Source of the DNA: Mesorhizobium sp. B2-4-15
GTDB taxonomy: Bacteria; Pseudomonadota; Alphaproteobacteria; Rhizobiales; Rhizobiaceae
DNA length: 64,000 bases
Assembly (NCBI RefSeq): GCF_006658505.1
Contig: NZ_VFUZ01000009.1
Span: 62,001 to 126,000, forward strand
Reading direction: 5' to 3'
The notes below the pieces were generated by a model, which worked only from the letters and a program-made list of their open reading frames with translations, ran no database searches and was not told where the DNA came from. A program made the position numbers and the translations under genes. Positions within the stretch are counted from its first letter, which is position 1. Each line of letters begins with the position of its first letter. Shown one piece after another: positions 16,733-26,850 of the stretch.

Positions 16733-18856
16733 ATGGCTACCGCCAAGCAGAAGATCACCCTCAACGCCTCGCGCGACATCCCCTTCCACAAGCTGGTGCT
16801 CAGCCAGTCCAACGTCCGGCGTATCAAGCGCGGGGAAACCATCGAGGACCTCGCCGCCTCGATCGAACGGCGCGGCCTGCTCCAGAGCCTCAACGTCCGG
16901 CCGACGCTGGATGACGAAGGCAACGAGACCGGCATGTTCGAGGTGCCCGCAGGCGGGCGCCGCTATCGCGCCCTGGAATTGCTGGTCAGGCACAAGCGCA
17001 TGGCCAAGACAGAGCCGGTGCCCTGCGTCGTGACCGACGCCCACAGCACGGTGCCGATCGAGGAGGATTCTCTGGCTGAGAACTTCCAGCGCGAAGATCT
17101 CCATCCCCTCGACATGTTTCGCGCCTTCCAGACCCTGCATGGCCGGGGCGCGAGCCATGAGGAGATCGCCGCGCGCTTCTTCGTGTCGCCGACATTCGTG
17201 CAGCAGCGCCTGCGGCTCGCCAAGGCTTCGCCCAAGCTGCTCGAGATCTATGAGCAGGAGGGCATGACGCTCGAGCAACTGATGGCCTTTACCGTAACCG
17301 ACGATCATGCGCGTCAGGAACAGGTCTGGGAGGCGCTTGAGAATTCGTGGTCGAAGGAACCGTATCAGATCCGGCGCATGCTGACCGAAACCACCGTTCG
17401 GGTCAGTGACCGCCGCGCCTTGTTCGTCGGTGTCGACACCTTCGTAGCCGCCGGCGGGAACGTGCTTCGCGATTTGTTCGAAGCCGATAATGGTGGCTGG
17501 ATGCAGGACCCCGCGCTGCTCGACCGTCTGGTGGGAGAGAAACTCAAGTCAGTCGCCGACGAGATCGCTGGCGAGGGTTGGAAGTGGATCGTCGTCGACG
17601 TCGATCTGCCCTATGGCCACAATCACGGCCTGCGAGCACTCGCCGGCATCCCTGCCGACCTGACCGAGGAGGAACGGGCAGAACGCGAAGCCCTGCGCGC
17701 GGAATACGATCGGCTGGAGGCCGAATATGGCGAGGTCGACGATCTCCCCGACGACGCCGACCGACGCCTTGGCGAGATCGAGTCCGCGCTCGAGGCCTTC
17801 GAGAGCCGGCCAATGATCTACGATCCGGCCGAAATCGGCCGCGCCGGGGTTTTCATCAGCATCGACCGCGATGGGAATCTCGTCGTCGATCGTGGTTATG
17901 TACGTCCCGACGACGAGGCACCGGAGACGGCCGACGGCGATAGCGCCGGGGATCCGACGGAGAGTGACGATGGGAGGGGCAATCCCTCGGTTCATCGCAC
18001 TACCATCAACGTCGGCGCCCAGGCATCCGAGCCCGAGGAGGATGAAGGCGAGGCCATCAAGCCGCTGCCAGAGCGCCTGGTCATCGAGCTGACCGCGCAT
18101 CGCACACTCGCGCTGCGCAACGCCGTGGGCGCGAGCCCGCATGTGGCAATCACGGCGCTGCTGCATCGGCTTGTTGTCGACACTTTCGGTCAGCGTTCCT
18201 CGAACGGCTGTGTCGAGGCCTCGATCCGGCACTCCTATCTGCCGGTTCAGGATGCCGGCCTCAAAAACAGCCCGGCGGCCAAGGCGCTCGACGAGCGCCA
18301 TCACGCATGGAAGGGCGACATCCCGCTCGACGATGACGAGGCTCTCTGGGCTTGGCTCGACGGTATCGATGACGCGAGCCGGCAGGCGCTGCTGGCGCAT
18401 TGCGTCAGCTATGGGATCAACGCCCTCTACGAACGCCCAAACCCTTATGGCGGTGGTGGCGTTTCCCAGCACGGGCTCGACCAGCGTCTGCGCGAGGCCG
18501 ACCGGCTCTCCGCCGCCACCGGGCTCGACATGGTGGATGCGGGCTGGCGCCCGACGGTCGACAACTATCTCGGCCGCGTCACCAAGTCCCGCATCCTCCA
18601 AGCGGTGCGCGAGGGCGCCGGCGAGCAGGCAGCCCAGCTCATCGACCACATGAAAAAGGGGGACATGGCCAGGGAGGCCGAGCGCCTGCTGGCCGACAGC
18701 GGCTGGCTGCCCGAGCCGCTTCGCCTGATCGGTGATTTCTGGGGCACCGAGGCGCAGGCCGAGGAGGTTGAGGCGCTGCCTGAATTCCTCTCCGGCGACG
18801 GGGGCGATAGCTCGGATGTTTCAGCGGACGCCGCGCAGGCGATCGCCGCCGAATAG
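16733..18856 (+). CDS. Large ParB/Spo0J-like nuclease-domain protein of mobile elements
   Basis: The 707-residue protein starts with a ParB N-terminal domain: IPFHKLVLSQSNVRR, the SIERRGLLQSLNVRP box, PAGGRRYRALELL and EEDSLAENFQREDLHPLDMF. A helix-turn-helix region follows (EEIAARFFVSPTFVQQRLRLAK). The long C-terminal part has an acidic linker at about 310-390 and a helical domain. It is too large for a chromosomal ParB and is typical of rhizobial plasmids and ICEs; the role may be segregation, gene control or antirestriction support. I chose the ATG at 16733, with GGAGAAA upstream, because the frame before it overlaps the broken DUF2958 gene. Confidence 0.85.
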   Translation: MATAKQKITLNASRDIPFHKLVLSQSNVRRIKRGETIEDLAASIERRGLLQSLNVRPTLDDEGNETGMFEVPAGGRRYRALELLVRHKRMAKTEPVPCVVTDAHSTVPIEEDSLAENFQREDLHPLDMFRAFQTLHGRGASHEEIAARFFVSPTFVQQRLRLAKASPKLLEIYEQEGMTLEQLMAFTVTDDHARQEQVWEALENSWSKEPYQIRRMLTETTVRVSDRRALFVGVDTFVAAGGNVLRDLFEADNGGWMQDPALLDRLVGEKLKSVADEIAGEGWKWIVVDVDLPYGHNHGLRALAGIPADLTEEERAEREALRAEYDRLEAEYGEVDDLPDDADRRLGEIESALEAFESRPMIYDPAEIGRAGVFISIDRDGNLVVDRGYVRPDDEAPETADGDSAGDPTESDDGRGNPSVHRTTINVGAQASEPEEDEGEAIKPLPERLVIELTAHRTLALRNAVGASPHVAITALLHRLVVDTFGQRSSNGCVEASIRHSYLPVQDAGLKNSPAAKALDERHHAWKGDIPLDDDEALWAWLDGIDDASRQALLAHCVSYGINALYERPNPYGGGGVSQHGLDQRLREADRLSAATGLDMVDAGWRPTVDNYLGRVTKSRILQAVREGAGEQAAQLIDHMKKGDMAREAERLLADSGWLPEPLRLIGDFWGTEAQAEEVEALPEFLSGDGGDSSDVSADAAQAIAAE

Positions 18857-18903
18857 TATCCAACCCCGGGCGGCTCCGGTCGCCCCCGACCCCTGCACCT
18901 CAT

Positions 18904-18930
18904 GGCCCGGCGGCGCGCCGGGCCAATTTC
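18904..18930 (+). terminator. Terminator-like hairpin after the ParB-like gene
   Basis: GGCCCGGCG-GCG-CGCCGGGCC, a 9-base perfect stem followed by AATTTC, 47 bases after the stop codon. Confidence 0.5.
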
Positions 18931-19044
18931 GGTTTCAGGCGGCGGTCCTTAACGCACCGCCGCGCGCCCGTCCGACCTGCTTCGCGCCAGCCTCGATCAC
19001 GCTCAGGTAACTGTTCCTCCGACAGCGTCATCCTCGTCACCGTC

Positions 19045-19290
19045 ATGCGCTCCCGCTCGGTTAACAGCGGGCTCGGTCCCGAGATCGTCGAGCGACCCGG
19101 TATCGGCATAGTCCGCGTTGTGGGGCAGATCGGCGACGATAACGAGTTGCCGCACCTCGCCGAGAGCCGGGAGGCGGCGGAACTCTGGTTGGCCAAAACC
19201 GGATACCGCAATGTGCGCCTTGAAGAGGTCACCGCGGACGAAGTCGGCGCCGACGTCGCCAAAGGGCGAGTGGCGGGGCGAGCCGCCTAG
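19045..19290 (+). CDS. Small conserved hypothetical protein
   Basis: The 81-residue frame has a protein-like core (NSGLGPEIVERPGIGIVRVV, GQIGDDNELPHLAESREAAE, LWLAKTGYRNVRLEEV). It probably belongs to the small-gene set that accompanies ParB-like genes in these cassettes. No domain is recognised. The ribosome-binding site is weak, so the true start could differ. A hairpin follows at 19324. Confidence 0.5.
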   Translation: MRSRSVNSGLGPEIVERPGIGIVRVVGQIGDDNELPHLAESREAAELWLAKTGYRNVRLEEVTADEVGADVAKGRVAGRAA

Positions 19291-19323
19291 CGCCCCACCC
19301 AGCATCAATCTTCAGACACCACG

Positions 19324-19350
19324 GCCCGGGCTCTCAAAAGAGCGCCGGGC
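19324..19350 (+). terminator. Hairpin with T-rich tail
   Basis: GCCCGGGCTCT-CAAA-AGAGCGCCGGGC pairs with one bulged base and is followed by GGCGTTTTAAT. It lies between the genes at 19045 and 19375 and probably ends the first transcript. Confidence 0.55.
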
Positions 19351-19374
19351 GGCGTTTTAATCAGGAGCAGCACG

Positions 19375-19794
19375 ATGCCCGCATTCAACATAGAGACAAG
19401 CTACCGCCTGCCGGTCTTCCGGCACCGCAGCTATCTGGCCGATACGCCCGAAGCGGCCTATCGGCTGGCCATCGGAGACGATGACTGGTCCGCTGAACGG
19501 CTCGGCTACGAGCCTGCTGGCGAGACCCATATCACCGGCATCTGGCAAGGCGCAGATGCTGCCTGCCGTGGTGCCGCCATCCCGGTGCCGGGCCATTTCA
19601 AGGAGACGGTGCAGCGCCAGGCAGCCCACTTCGAACGTCTGCCCGGCCTGCCCAAGATCATGGTTGGTGACGCCCAGGCAGGCAGGGTAACCGCGGCGGA
19701 ATGGATGGGCAAGGCCGCGTGGCCCATCTCGGTAGGCGAAGCGATTCTGGCCAACGCTCCCCATGAACCGACAGAGACGGGAGGCCCGACATGA
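19375..19794 (+). CDS. Conserved hypothetical protein of the mobile-element cassette
   Basis: The 139-residue protein has balanced composition (NIETSYRLPVFRHRSYLADT, EAAYRLAIGDDDWSAERLGY, GETHITGIWQGADAACRG). AGGAGCAG lies 6 bases before the ATG. Its stop codon overlaps the start of the next gene (ATGA), so the two form an operon. No function can be assigned; the size and position suggest a small accessory protein of the element. Confidence 0.65.
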   Translation: MPAFNIETSYRLPVFRHRSYLADTPEAAYRLAIGDDDWSAERLGYEPAGETHITGIWQGADAACRGAAIPVPGHFKETVQRQAAHFERLPGLPKIMVGDAQAGRVTAAEWMGKAAWPISVGEAILANAPHEPTETGGPT

Positions 19795-20057
19795 GCATCC
19801 CAGACCACGCCCGCAGCAATTTCCAGACGCTGCTTCGAGCCGCCAGCGACGGCAACCTCGCATTAATGGAATGCGCGGATGCCAAAACCGGCCAGCCGCG
19901 CTACGTGATCTGCGCTGTCGGACGCGATGGCGGCGACTACATGTTCACACCGTTTGGCCATTTGGCCGATGGCAATCCATACGACGCTTATCTGCCGCCC
20001 GATCCGAACGACCCTGCTGGCTTCGTGCCGGAAGACGGACCCGGCCGCCGGGCATGA
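19791..20057 (+). CDS. DUF6117-like small protein
   Basis: The 88-residue protein reads SIPDHARSNFQTLLRAASDG, then LALMECADAKTGQPRYVICA and FTPFGHLADGNPYDAYLPP. This is a family often found beside strawberry-notch-type helicase genes on rhizobial elements. The DUF number is from memory. It overlaps the preceding gene by four bases and is followed by a strong terminator. Confidence 0.6.
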   Translation: MSIPDHARSNFQTLLRAASDGNLALMECADAKTGQPRYVICAVGRDGGDYMFTPFGHLADGNPYDAYLPPDPNDPAGFVPEDGPGRRA

Positions 20058-20076
20058 TCGCGATCACCTGACATCA

Positions 20077-20111
20077 ACAGGCGCTCCGCCCGCGGCGGAG
20101 CGCCTGTTTCC
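20077..20111 (+). terminator. Rho-independent terminator-like hairpin
   Basis: ACAGGCGCTCCGCC and its exact complement form a 14-base stem with a CGC loop, followed by TTCC. It separates the small-gene operon from the helicase gene. Confidence 0.7.
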
Positions 20112-20229
20112 TGTCGGCCTTGACGTGGCCTTTGTGAGGAAGAGGCGGCCGGAACGGTTTTGAGCCGATGCGGTCCAGAGAGAGCACCGTGCGGCTCGGT
20201 CCCTGTCCCGCTCTCCCAAGGATTGCACC

Positions 20230-23200
20230 ATGAACATGATCTCGTCCGCCACGTCCGCCGCGTCGCTCCCGCTCACCTGCGAGACCGATACCGCCGCCGC
20301 TGTCGTAGCCGCCGGCTACCTCATACTATCCGACCTCGAACGCGGCGAACGCGTTGACGCGGCCAAGCTGCGCGCGGCGATGGAGACGGCCTTCGGCGCT
20401 TCCGACGCCACCGGCGCCTGGGTTTGGAAGGCCGCTTATGACGCCTGCGAGGCCGCGACCGTTCTGTTTCTGCGCAAATACGGAAAGGCGCTGTTTCGCA
20501 AAGCCGCATCTCCCGCTGCGCGGCTTGCCGCCTTGTCGAGGATCGCCGGCCTCCTGCCGAGCCATACGCGCCGTTCAGAAGAGACGCAGGCCTTCCAGCA
20601 GTTCTCGACCCCCATCCCGCTTGGGCTGGCTGCGGCGACGGCAGCCGCCATCGCCCCGGCCGATCGTGTGCTGGAGCCTTCGGCCGGCACCGGGCTGCTG
20701 GCGATCCTTGCCGAGACCGCCGGGGGCACGCTCATCCTCAACGAACTGGCCGGTGTACGTGCCAGTCTTCTCTCTTCGCTGTTTCCCGCCGTTCCCGTCA
20801 CCCGTCTCGACGCCGCCCAGATCGACGACCATCTCGATCCGGCCGTGGTGCCCAGCGTCGTGGTGATGAACCCGCCATTCTCGGCCACGGCCCATGTCGA
20901 CCGGCGTATGGCCGACGCCGCATTGCGCCATGTCGCCTCGGCGCTGGCGCGTCTCGCTCCCGGGGGACGGCTGGTGGCCATAACCGGGGCCAGCTTTGCA
21001 CCCGACAATCCAGTCTGGGCCTTGGCCTTTGCGCGCTTGCAAGAGCGCGGCCGGGTGGTGTTCTCGGCCGCGGTCGACGGATCGGTCTATGCAAAGCACG
21101 GCACGACGATCGATACGCGACTGACCGTCATCGACAAGATCCCGGCGCAGAACCCTAGTGTCTTCCCGGCAGCACTGGGCGTCGCGCCTGATACCGCCAC
21201 GCTCATGGACTGGATTTGCGAGCACGTGCCCGCGCGCAAGCCGGTGACGCTGGCGACAGCGACGGCCCGAGCACCGGCCGCGTCCGCACCGCGAACCGTT
21301 CGCGGCTACCTTGGCCGCTCTGCCCGGGGTGTCATCTCAGCACCGCTCGCCTGTCCCGAAGGCATCGACCTCACCTATGAGATCGTCGATGGGGAAGTTG
21401 CCGAAAGCGCCGCCATCAGCGACGCGATCTATGAGGAATACGGGCTTCACGCGATCCGTATTCCCGGCTCCCAGGCCCATCCGACGCAGCTCGTGCAGTC
21501 GGCGGCGATGGCAAGCGTTTCGCCGCCCAAGCCAAGCCATCGACCGCGCCTGCCAGGCAACGTCCTCGACCTGCTCTCCGACGCGCAGCTCGAGGCGATC
21601 ATTTATGCCGGCGAGGCTCATGCCGAATATCTCGCAGGGACCTGGGCGGTCGACGCCACCTTCGATGTCGTCACCGCCGCCCGCGACGATGCAGCCAACG
21701 CCGTCCGCTTTCGGCAGGGCTTCATGGTGGGCGACGGCACCGGCGTCGGCAAGGGAAGGGAATCCGCTGCCATCATCCTCGACAACTGGATGCGCGGCCG
21801 CCGCAAGGCGATCTGGGTATCCAAGTCAGACAAGCTGATTGAGGACGCGCAACGCGACTGGTCGGCGCTCGGCATGGAGCGCTTGCTGATCACTCCGCTG
21901 TCCCGCTTCCCGCAAGGCAAGCCGGTCACGTTGCATGAAGGCATCCTGTTCACCACCTATGCCACGCTGCGCTCCGATGAGCGCGGGTCAGGCAGATCGT
22001 CGAATGGTTGGGTTCCGATTTCGATGGAGCCATCATTTTCGACGAAGCGCACGCGATGCAGAACGCCGCCGGCGCCAAGGGTGAACGTGGCGATGTCGCG
22101 GCCTCTCAGCAGGGCCGTGCCGGGCTCCGGCTCCAGCACGCGCTGTCCAATGCGCGCATCACCTATGTCTCGGCGACCGGCGCCACCACCGTTCACAATC
22201 TTGCCTATGCCCAGCGGCTCGGCCTGTGGGGCGGCGGGCACTTTCCGTTCTCGACCCGCGCCGAATTCGTCGAGGCCATCGAAGCCGGCGGCGTGGCGGC
22301 CATGGAAGTGCTGGCCCGCGACCTGCGTGCGCTTGGCCTCTACACGGCACGCTCGCTCTCCTTCAGCGGCGTCGAATACGAGCTGCTCGAGCACGAACTC
22401 ACGCCCGAACAGGTGCGCATCTACGACGCCTATGCCGGCGGCTTTGCCGTCATCCATAACAATCTCGATGCGGCCATGCAGGCCGCCAACATCACCGGCA
22501 GCACCGGCACGCTCAATGCCCAAGCCAAGGCGGCGGCACGGAGCGCCTTCGAATCCGCCAAGCAGCGCTTCTTCGGTCATCTTCTGACGTCGATGAAGAC
22601 ACCGACCCTGATCCGGTCGATCACCCGCGACCTCGACGACGGCCATGCCGCGGTCGTTCAGATTGTCTCGACCGGTGAGGCGCTGATGGAACGGCGTCTG
22701 GCCGAACTGCCAAGCGAGGAATGGAACGACGTTCGCGTCGACATCACCCCCAGGGAATACGTCCTTGACTACCTTGCCCATTCTTTCCCGGTGCAGCTCT
22801 ACGAGCCATTTACCGACAGCGAAGGCAATCTGTCGTCACGCCCGGTCTATCGCGACGGCCAGCCGGTCGAGAGCCGCGAGGCGGTGGCCAAGCGCGACGA
22901 ACTGATCGCCCAACTGGCCAGCCTGCCGCCGGTGCCTGGCGCACTCGATCAGATCGTCCAGCATTTCGGTGTGGATGTGGTGGCCGAGGTCACCGGCCGT
23001 TGCCGTCGCGTCGTGCGCAAAGGAGAGCGGCTGGCCGTCGAGAACCGCGCCGCCTCGGCAAATCTTTCCGAGGCGGCTGCCTTCATGGACGACCAGAAGC
23101 GCATCCTGGTCTTCAGTGATGCGGGAGGGACGGGGAGGTCGTATCACGCTGAACTCTCGGCCCGGAACACGCGGCTGCGCATCCACTATTTGCTCGAGGC

Positions 23201-24536
23201 CGGTTGGAAAGCCGACACCGCTATCCAGGGACTGGGGCGGACGCACCGGACCAATCAGGCCCAGCCGCCGCTGTTTCGGCCGATCTCCACCAATGTGAAG
23301 GCCGAGAAGCGCTTCCTGTCGACGATCGCCCGGCGTCTCGACACGCTGGGCGCCATCACGCGCGGCCAGCGCCAGACCGGTGGTCAGGGGCTGTTCCGGC
23401 CCGAGGACAATCTGGAGAGCCACTACGCCCGCGACGCGTTGCGCCAGCTCTATCTGCTGATCGCGCGCGGTAAGGTCGAGGGCTGCTCGCTCGAACGCTT
23501 CGAGGCAGCCACCGGCTTGAAGCTCACGGATGCGAACGGCATCAAGGATGACTTGCCGCCGATCACCACCTTCCTCAATCGCCTGCTGGCGCTCACCATC
23601 GGGCTGCAGGGCGTGCTGTTCGGGGCATTCGAGCAATTGCTTGCGGCCAGAATCGAGGGCGCCATCGCTTCGGGCGCGTACGACGCCGGGCTGGAGACGC
23701 TGCGGGCTGAAAGCTTTCTCGTCACCGACCGGCAGGTCATCTACACGCATCCGCGCACCGGTGCCGAAACGCGGCTGCTGACCATAACAGAGCGCAGGCG
23801 AAACCGTCCGGTCGCGCTCGACGTCGCACTCGATCACCTCGCCGACCCTCGTGCGAAACTGTTGATCAACGAGCAGTCGCGCCGCGCCGCCGTGCAGATA
23901 CCGACGAGCAGTATCATGCTCGACGACGGCGACATCCAGCGGCGGGTGCGCCTGGTTCGGCCGATGGACGCCCAGACCATGCCCCTCAAGATAATGGGGG
24001 AGACGCGTTGGGTCGAGGCTGACCGCGATGCCTTCGCCGCGACGTGGACGACCGAACTTTGCGAGGTGCCGGAGTTTTCCGACTCCGTCCTGCATATGGT
24101 GACCGGCCTGTTGCTGCCGATCTGGAAGCGGCTCCCCAACGAGTCGGCCCGGGTCTATCGCCTCCAGACCGATGCGGGCGAGCGCATCATCGGCCGCAAG
24201 GTCTCGCCGGCCTGGGCGGCCAACGCCACCACCACGGGTACCGCGTCGCTCTCGCCGCAGCAGGCTTTTGCCGCGCTGATGGACGGCGGCACTGTTCTCG
24301 TTCTCGCGGAAGGCCTCCAGCTTCGACGCAGCCGCGTCATGGGGGCATGGCGCCTCGAACTGTCCGGCTTCACCGACACCATGCGCCAGCAGCTGTCGGC
24401 CTATGGGCTGTTTCACGAAATCATCTCGTGGAAACTCAGGATGTTCGTGCCGACCGCCGCCGCTGGCCCGGCGGTGCTCGAACGCGTGCTTGGCCGCTAT
24501 CCGATCGAGCGCATCAGCCAGCGTGAGGCTCCATGA
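20230..24536 (+). pseudogene. Strawberry-notch-type helicase/methylase-like gene, frameshifted
   Basis: The two overlapping frames 20230-22587 and 22008-24536 together encode one protein of about 1,430 residues. The first part has a methyltransferase-like domain (VLEPSAGTGLLAIL and MNPPFSAT) and the helicase Walker A region (VGDGTGVGKGRESA, about 21731-21760). The second part has the DEAH box (IIFDEAHAMQNAA, about 22035), ISYVSATGATT-like motif III sequence and the C-terminal helicase half. Between LRSDERG in one frame and VRQIVEWLGSDFDG in the other, near 21985-22000, bases appear to have been lost. Walker A and DEAH are therefore in different frames, and the ATPase cannot be made as one chain without recoding. 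Confidence 0.8.
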
Positions 24537-25576
24537 TGACCCGCCACGACGCTGCCGATCTTGCAAACAGTCTCGGCTGCCATGCCGAGGCGGTATGCCG
24601 GCACTACCTGTCGAATGGCCGCCGCTCCGGTAGATACTGGCTTGTCGGGGACGTCCGCAACACGCAGGGTCGTTCCATGTTCGTTCGCCTCACGTCCTCG
24701 TCGAAGGGACCGGCGGGGAAATGGACCGATGCGGCGACCGGCGAGCATGGCGACCTGCTCGACGTGATCCGCGAGTCCCTCGGGCTGATCGACTTCAAGG
24801 ACATCGCCCAGGAAGCGCGCGCCTTTCTCGCCATGCCCAGGCCAGAGCAAGCACCGGGACGGCCGATGACGAGACCAGATCCGGTCCCCATCGGATCGCC
24901 ACAAGCCGCTCGGCGACTCTTCGCCATGTCCAGGCCGATCATCGGCACGCCTGTCGAAACGTATTTGCGCCGGCGCGCCATCACCACTTTGGTTGGAGCC
25001 GGATCATTGCGCTTTCACCCGCGCTGTTACTATCGGCCTGAGGACAACGGGGGGACCGAAACCTGGCCGGCAATGATCGCCGCGGTCACCGATCTCGAGG
25101 GGCGGCTGACCGGCGCGCACCGCACCTGGCTGGCCCGGCGCGGCATGGGCAAGGCACCCGTCGAAACGCCGCGCCGCGCCATGGGAGACCTTCTTGGGAA
25201 CGCCGTGCGCTTTGATAGGCCCGGGAGCGTCATGGCGGCAGGCGAAGGCATCGAAACGACGCTGTCGCTCAGATGCGCTTTGCCAAGGATGTCGATGGCA
25301 GCCGCGCTTTCCGCCGCCCATCTCGCCGCCATCCTCTTTCCGCCGGGATTACGCCGGCTCTACATCATCCGTGACAAGGATCCAGCCGGTGACGGTGCGC
25401 GAGACAGCTTGATGGAGCGCGCGAGGGAGGCCGGGATCGAAGCCATCGTTCTCTCGCCGGTAGGGAAGGACTTCAACGAAGATCTTCACGATCGAGGCCT
25501 CGCCGCTCTTCGCGCGACAATCGCGGGCCAGCTCGTCCAACGGGATCGCAGTCGCTTCCTCGATCGCGCGGCCTGA
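24533..25576 (+). CDS. Toprim-domain protein (primase-like, mobile element)
   Basis: The 347-residue protein has an N-terminal zinc-finger-less primase-like region (GRYWLVGDVRNTQGRSMFVR, GKWTDAATGEHGDLLDVI), a central domain, and a C-terminal Toprim fold. The catalytic glutamate is in AAGEGIETTLSL (about 237-248) and the acidic pair in IIRDKDPAGDGA (about 282-293). Such proteins follow strawberry-notch helicases on rhizobial plasmids and ICEs and may prime DNA or act in element replication. The ATG overlaps the helicase stop (ATGA). Confidence 0.8.
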   Translation: MMTRHDAADLANSLGCHAEAVCRHYLSNGRRSGRYWLVGDVRNTQGRSMFVRLTSSSKGPAGKWTDAATGEHGDLLDVIRESLGLIDFKDIAQEARAFLAMPRPEQAPGRPMTRPDPVPIGSPQAARRLFAMSRPIIGTPVETYLRRRAITTLVGAGSLRFHPRCYYRPEDNGGTETWPAMIAAVTDLEGRLTGAHRTWLARRGMGKAPVETPRRAMGDLLGNAVRFDRPGSVMAAGEGIETTLSLRCALPRMSMAAALSAAHLAAILFPPGLRRLYIIRDKDPAGDGARDSLMERAREAGIEAIVLSPVGKDFNEDLHDRGLAALRATIAGQLVQRDRSRFLDRAA

Positions 25577-25920
25577 CCTGGAAACGAAAAGCGGCGCGGC
25601 ACGGTCAAGGGCGTCACCGCCGCCGATGAGCCACCGCCGGAAAGAGCCGCAGCCCCGGCCTTCGAGAGGGCGATCGGCCCACAAGCGGGCCGGCCTGGCA
25701 ATGGCGGAGGCCGACTATTTTCCGGCGGCGGGCGAGTCTTGGCGAGAGATAGCGACCAAGCGCGACGCCTTTCCATCGCGAGGCAAAATAGCCGGCCGCC
25801 GCCATCCTCTGCTTGCGCTCCGGCCCTCCGCTTCGCTCCTGGTGCCGTGCCGTCCCACGTGTGGGCTTTCGTCGCCATGAAGGCCGCGAGGGTCGCGGTC
25901 CAGCCGACGGGAGAACCCCC
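25577..25920 (+). promoter_or_regulatory. Long leader of the DUF2493 gene, containing repeated segment
   Basis: About 344 bases without a convincing gene. Positions 25776-25818 (starting TCGCGAGGCAA and ending GCTTGCGC) closely match 27645-27687 upstream of the DUF736 gene. The shared segment lies about 100 to 145 bases before each start codon and suggests a common regulatory leader. Confidence 0.45.
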
Positions 25921-26850
25921 ATGAGCGAGCACGACGATACCGCACCGCACCGCGCCGCATCGCCAACCGATCACGTCCTCACCGAACTCCAGCTCTATGG
26001 CTGGCGCCCCTTCGCCGAAGAGCCCGACCCGCGCCCGCTTCCCGAAGGCGACCATGTGGCGGGTGCCGTGGCGGATATCTTCGACGCCCTTGTTGTCACC
26101 TTCGAGGACACACGCCTCGAGCCTGACCTCGACGACCTGCTCTGGTCGGTCACCAATGTCTTCCATCGGGCGCTGCTCAGGATCGAGCGGCAACTGGACG
26201 ACAACGAGCAGGCCCAACGCCGTCTGCAGCGGGAACAGGACGGCACCGAGATCAAGGCGGTCGAATTGGAAAGCCTGATCGCCCAGGGCCAGACCCTTAT
26301 CGAGCGGCGCGATGCCTTCGAACTGATGCGAGACCAGGCCGCCGAACATTACGAGCAGCACACCGGCTCAGGCTGGCGCCCCCGCAACGGATCGATGGTC
26401 AACCATCGGCATATGACCTCGGCAATGATCGACAGCCGCGACTTCCTTGCCGCCAAGAGGCGTGCAGACAACGAAGTATTGCTGCCGGCAGGTCCGAAAG
26501 TCGCGTTCACCGGCGGGCTCGACTTCAACGACCACACATTCATTTGGGCCAAGCTCGATCAGGTCCATGCCAAGCACCCGGACATGGTGCTGATCCACGG
26601 TAAGTCACCTAAGGGCGCAGAGAAGATTGCCTCGCTTTGGGCTACAAATCGAAACGTGCCGCAGATCGGCTTCGCCCCTGACTGGACCAAATACGCGAAG
26701 GCGGCACCGTTCAGGCGCAACGACCAGATGCTCGATGTCATGCCGATCGGTGTCATACATTTCCCTGGCACCGGCATTCAGGACAATCTTGCCGACAAGG
26801 CGGACAGGCTTGGTATCCCGGTATGGAGGTATGGCAAAGGGGGCACATAG
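25921..26850 (+). CDS. DUF2493-domain protein (SLOG-like)
   Basis: The 309-residue protein has a helical N-terminal half with a coiled coil (FHRALLRIERQLDDNEQAQR, then ELESLIAQGQTLIERRDAFE). Its C-terminal DUF2493/SLOG-like domain shows KVAFTGGLDFNDHTFIWAKL, DMVLIHGKSPKGAEKIASLW and IPVWRYGKGGT. This domain binds nucleotide-like ligands; the biological role on mobile elements is unclear. I chose the ATG at 25921, with GGGAGAA upstream, over the longer open frame. Confidence 0.85.
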   Translation: MSEHDDTAPHRAASPTDHVLTELQLYGWRPFAEEPDPRPLPEGDHVAGAVADIFDALVVTFEDTRLEPDLDDLLWSVTNVFHRALLRIERQLDDNEQAQRRLQREQDGTEIKAVELESLIAQGQTLIERRDAFELMRDQAAEHYEQHTGSGWRPRNGSMVNHRHMTSAMIDSRDFLAAKRRADNEVLLPAGPKVAFTGGLDFNDHTFIWAKLDQVHAKHPDMVLIHGKSPKGAEKIASLWATNRNVPQIGFAPDWTKYAKAAPFRRNDQMLDVMPIGVIHFPGTGIQDNLADKADRLGIPVWRYGKGGT

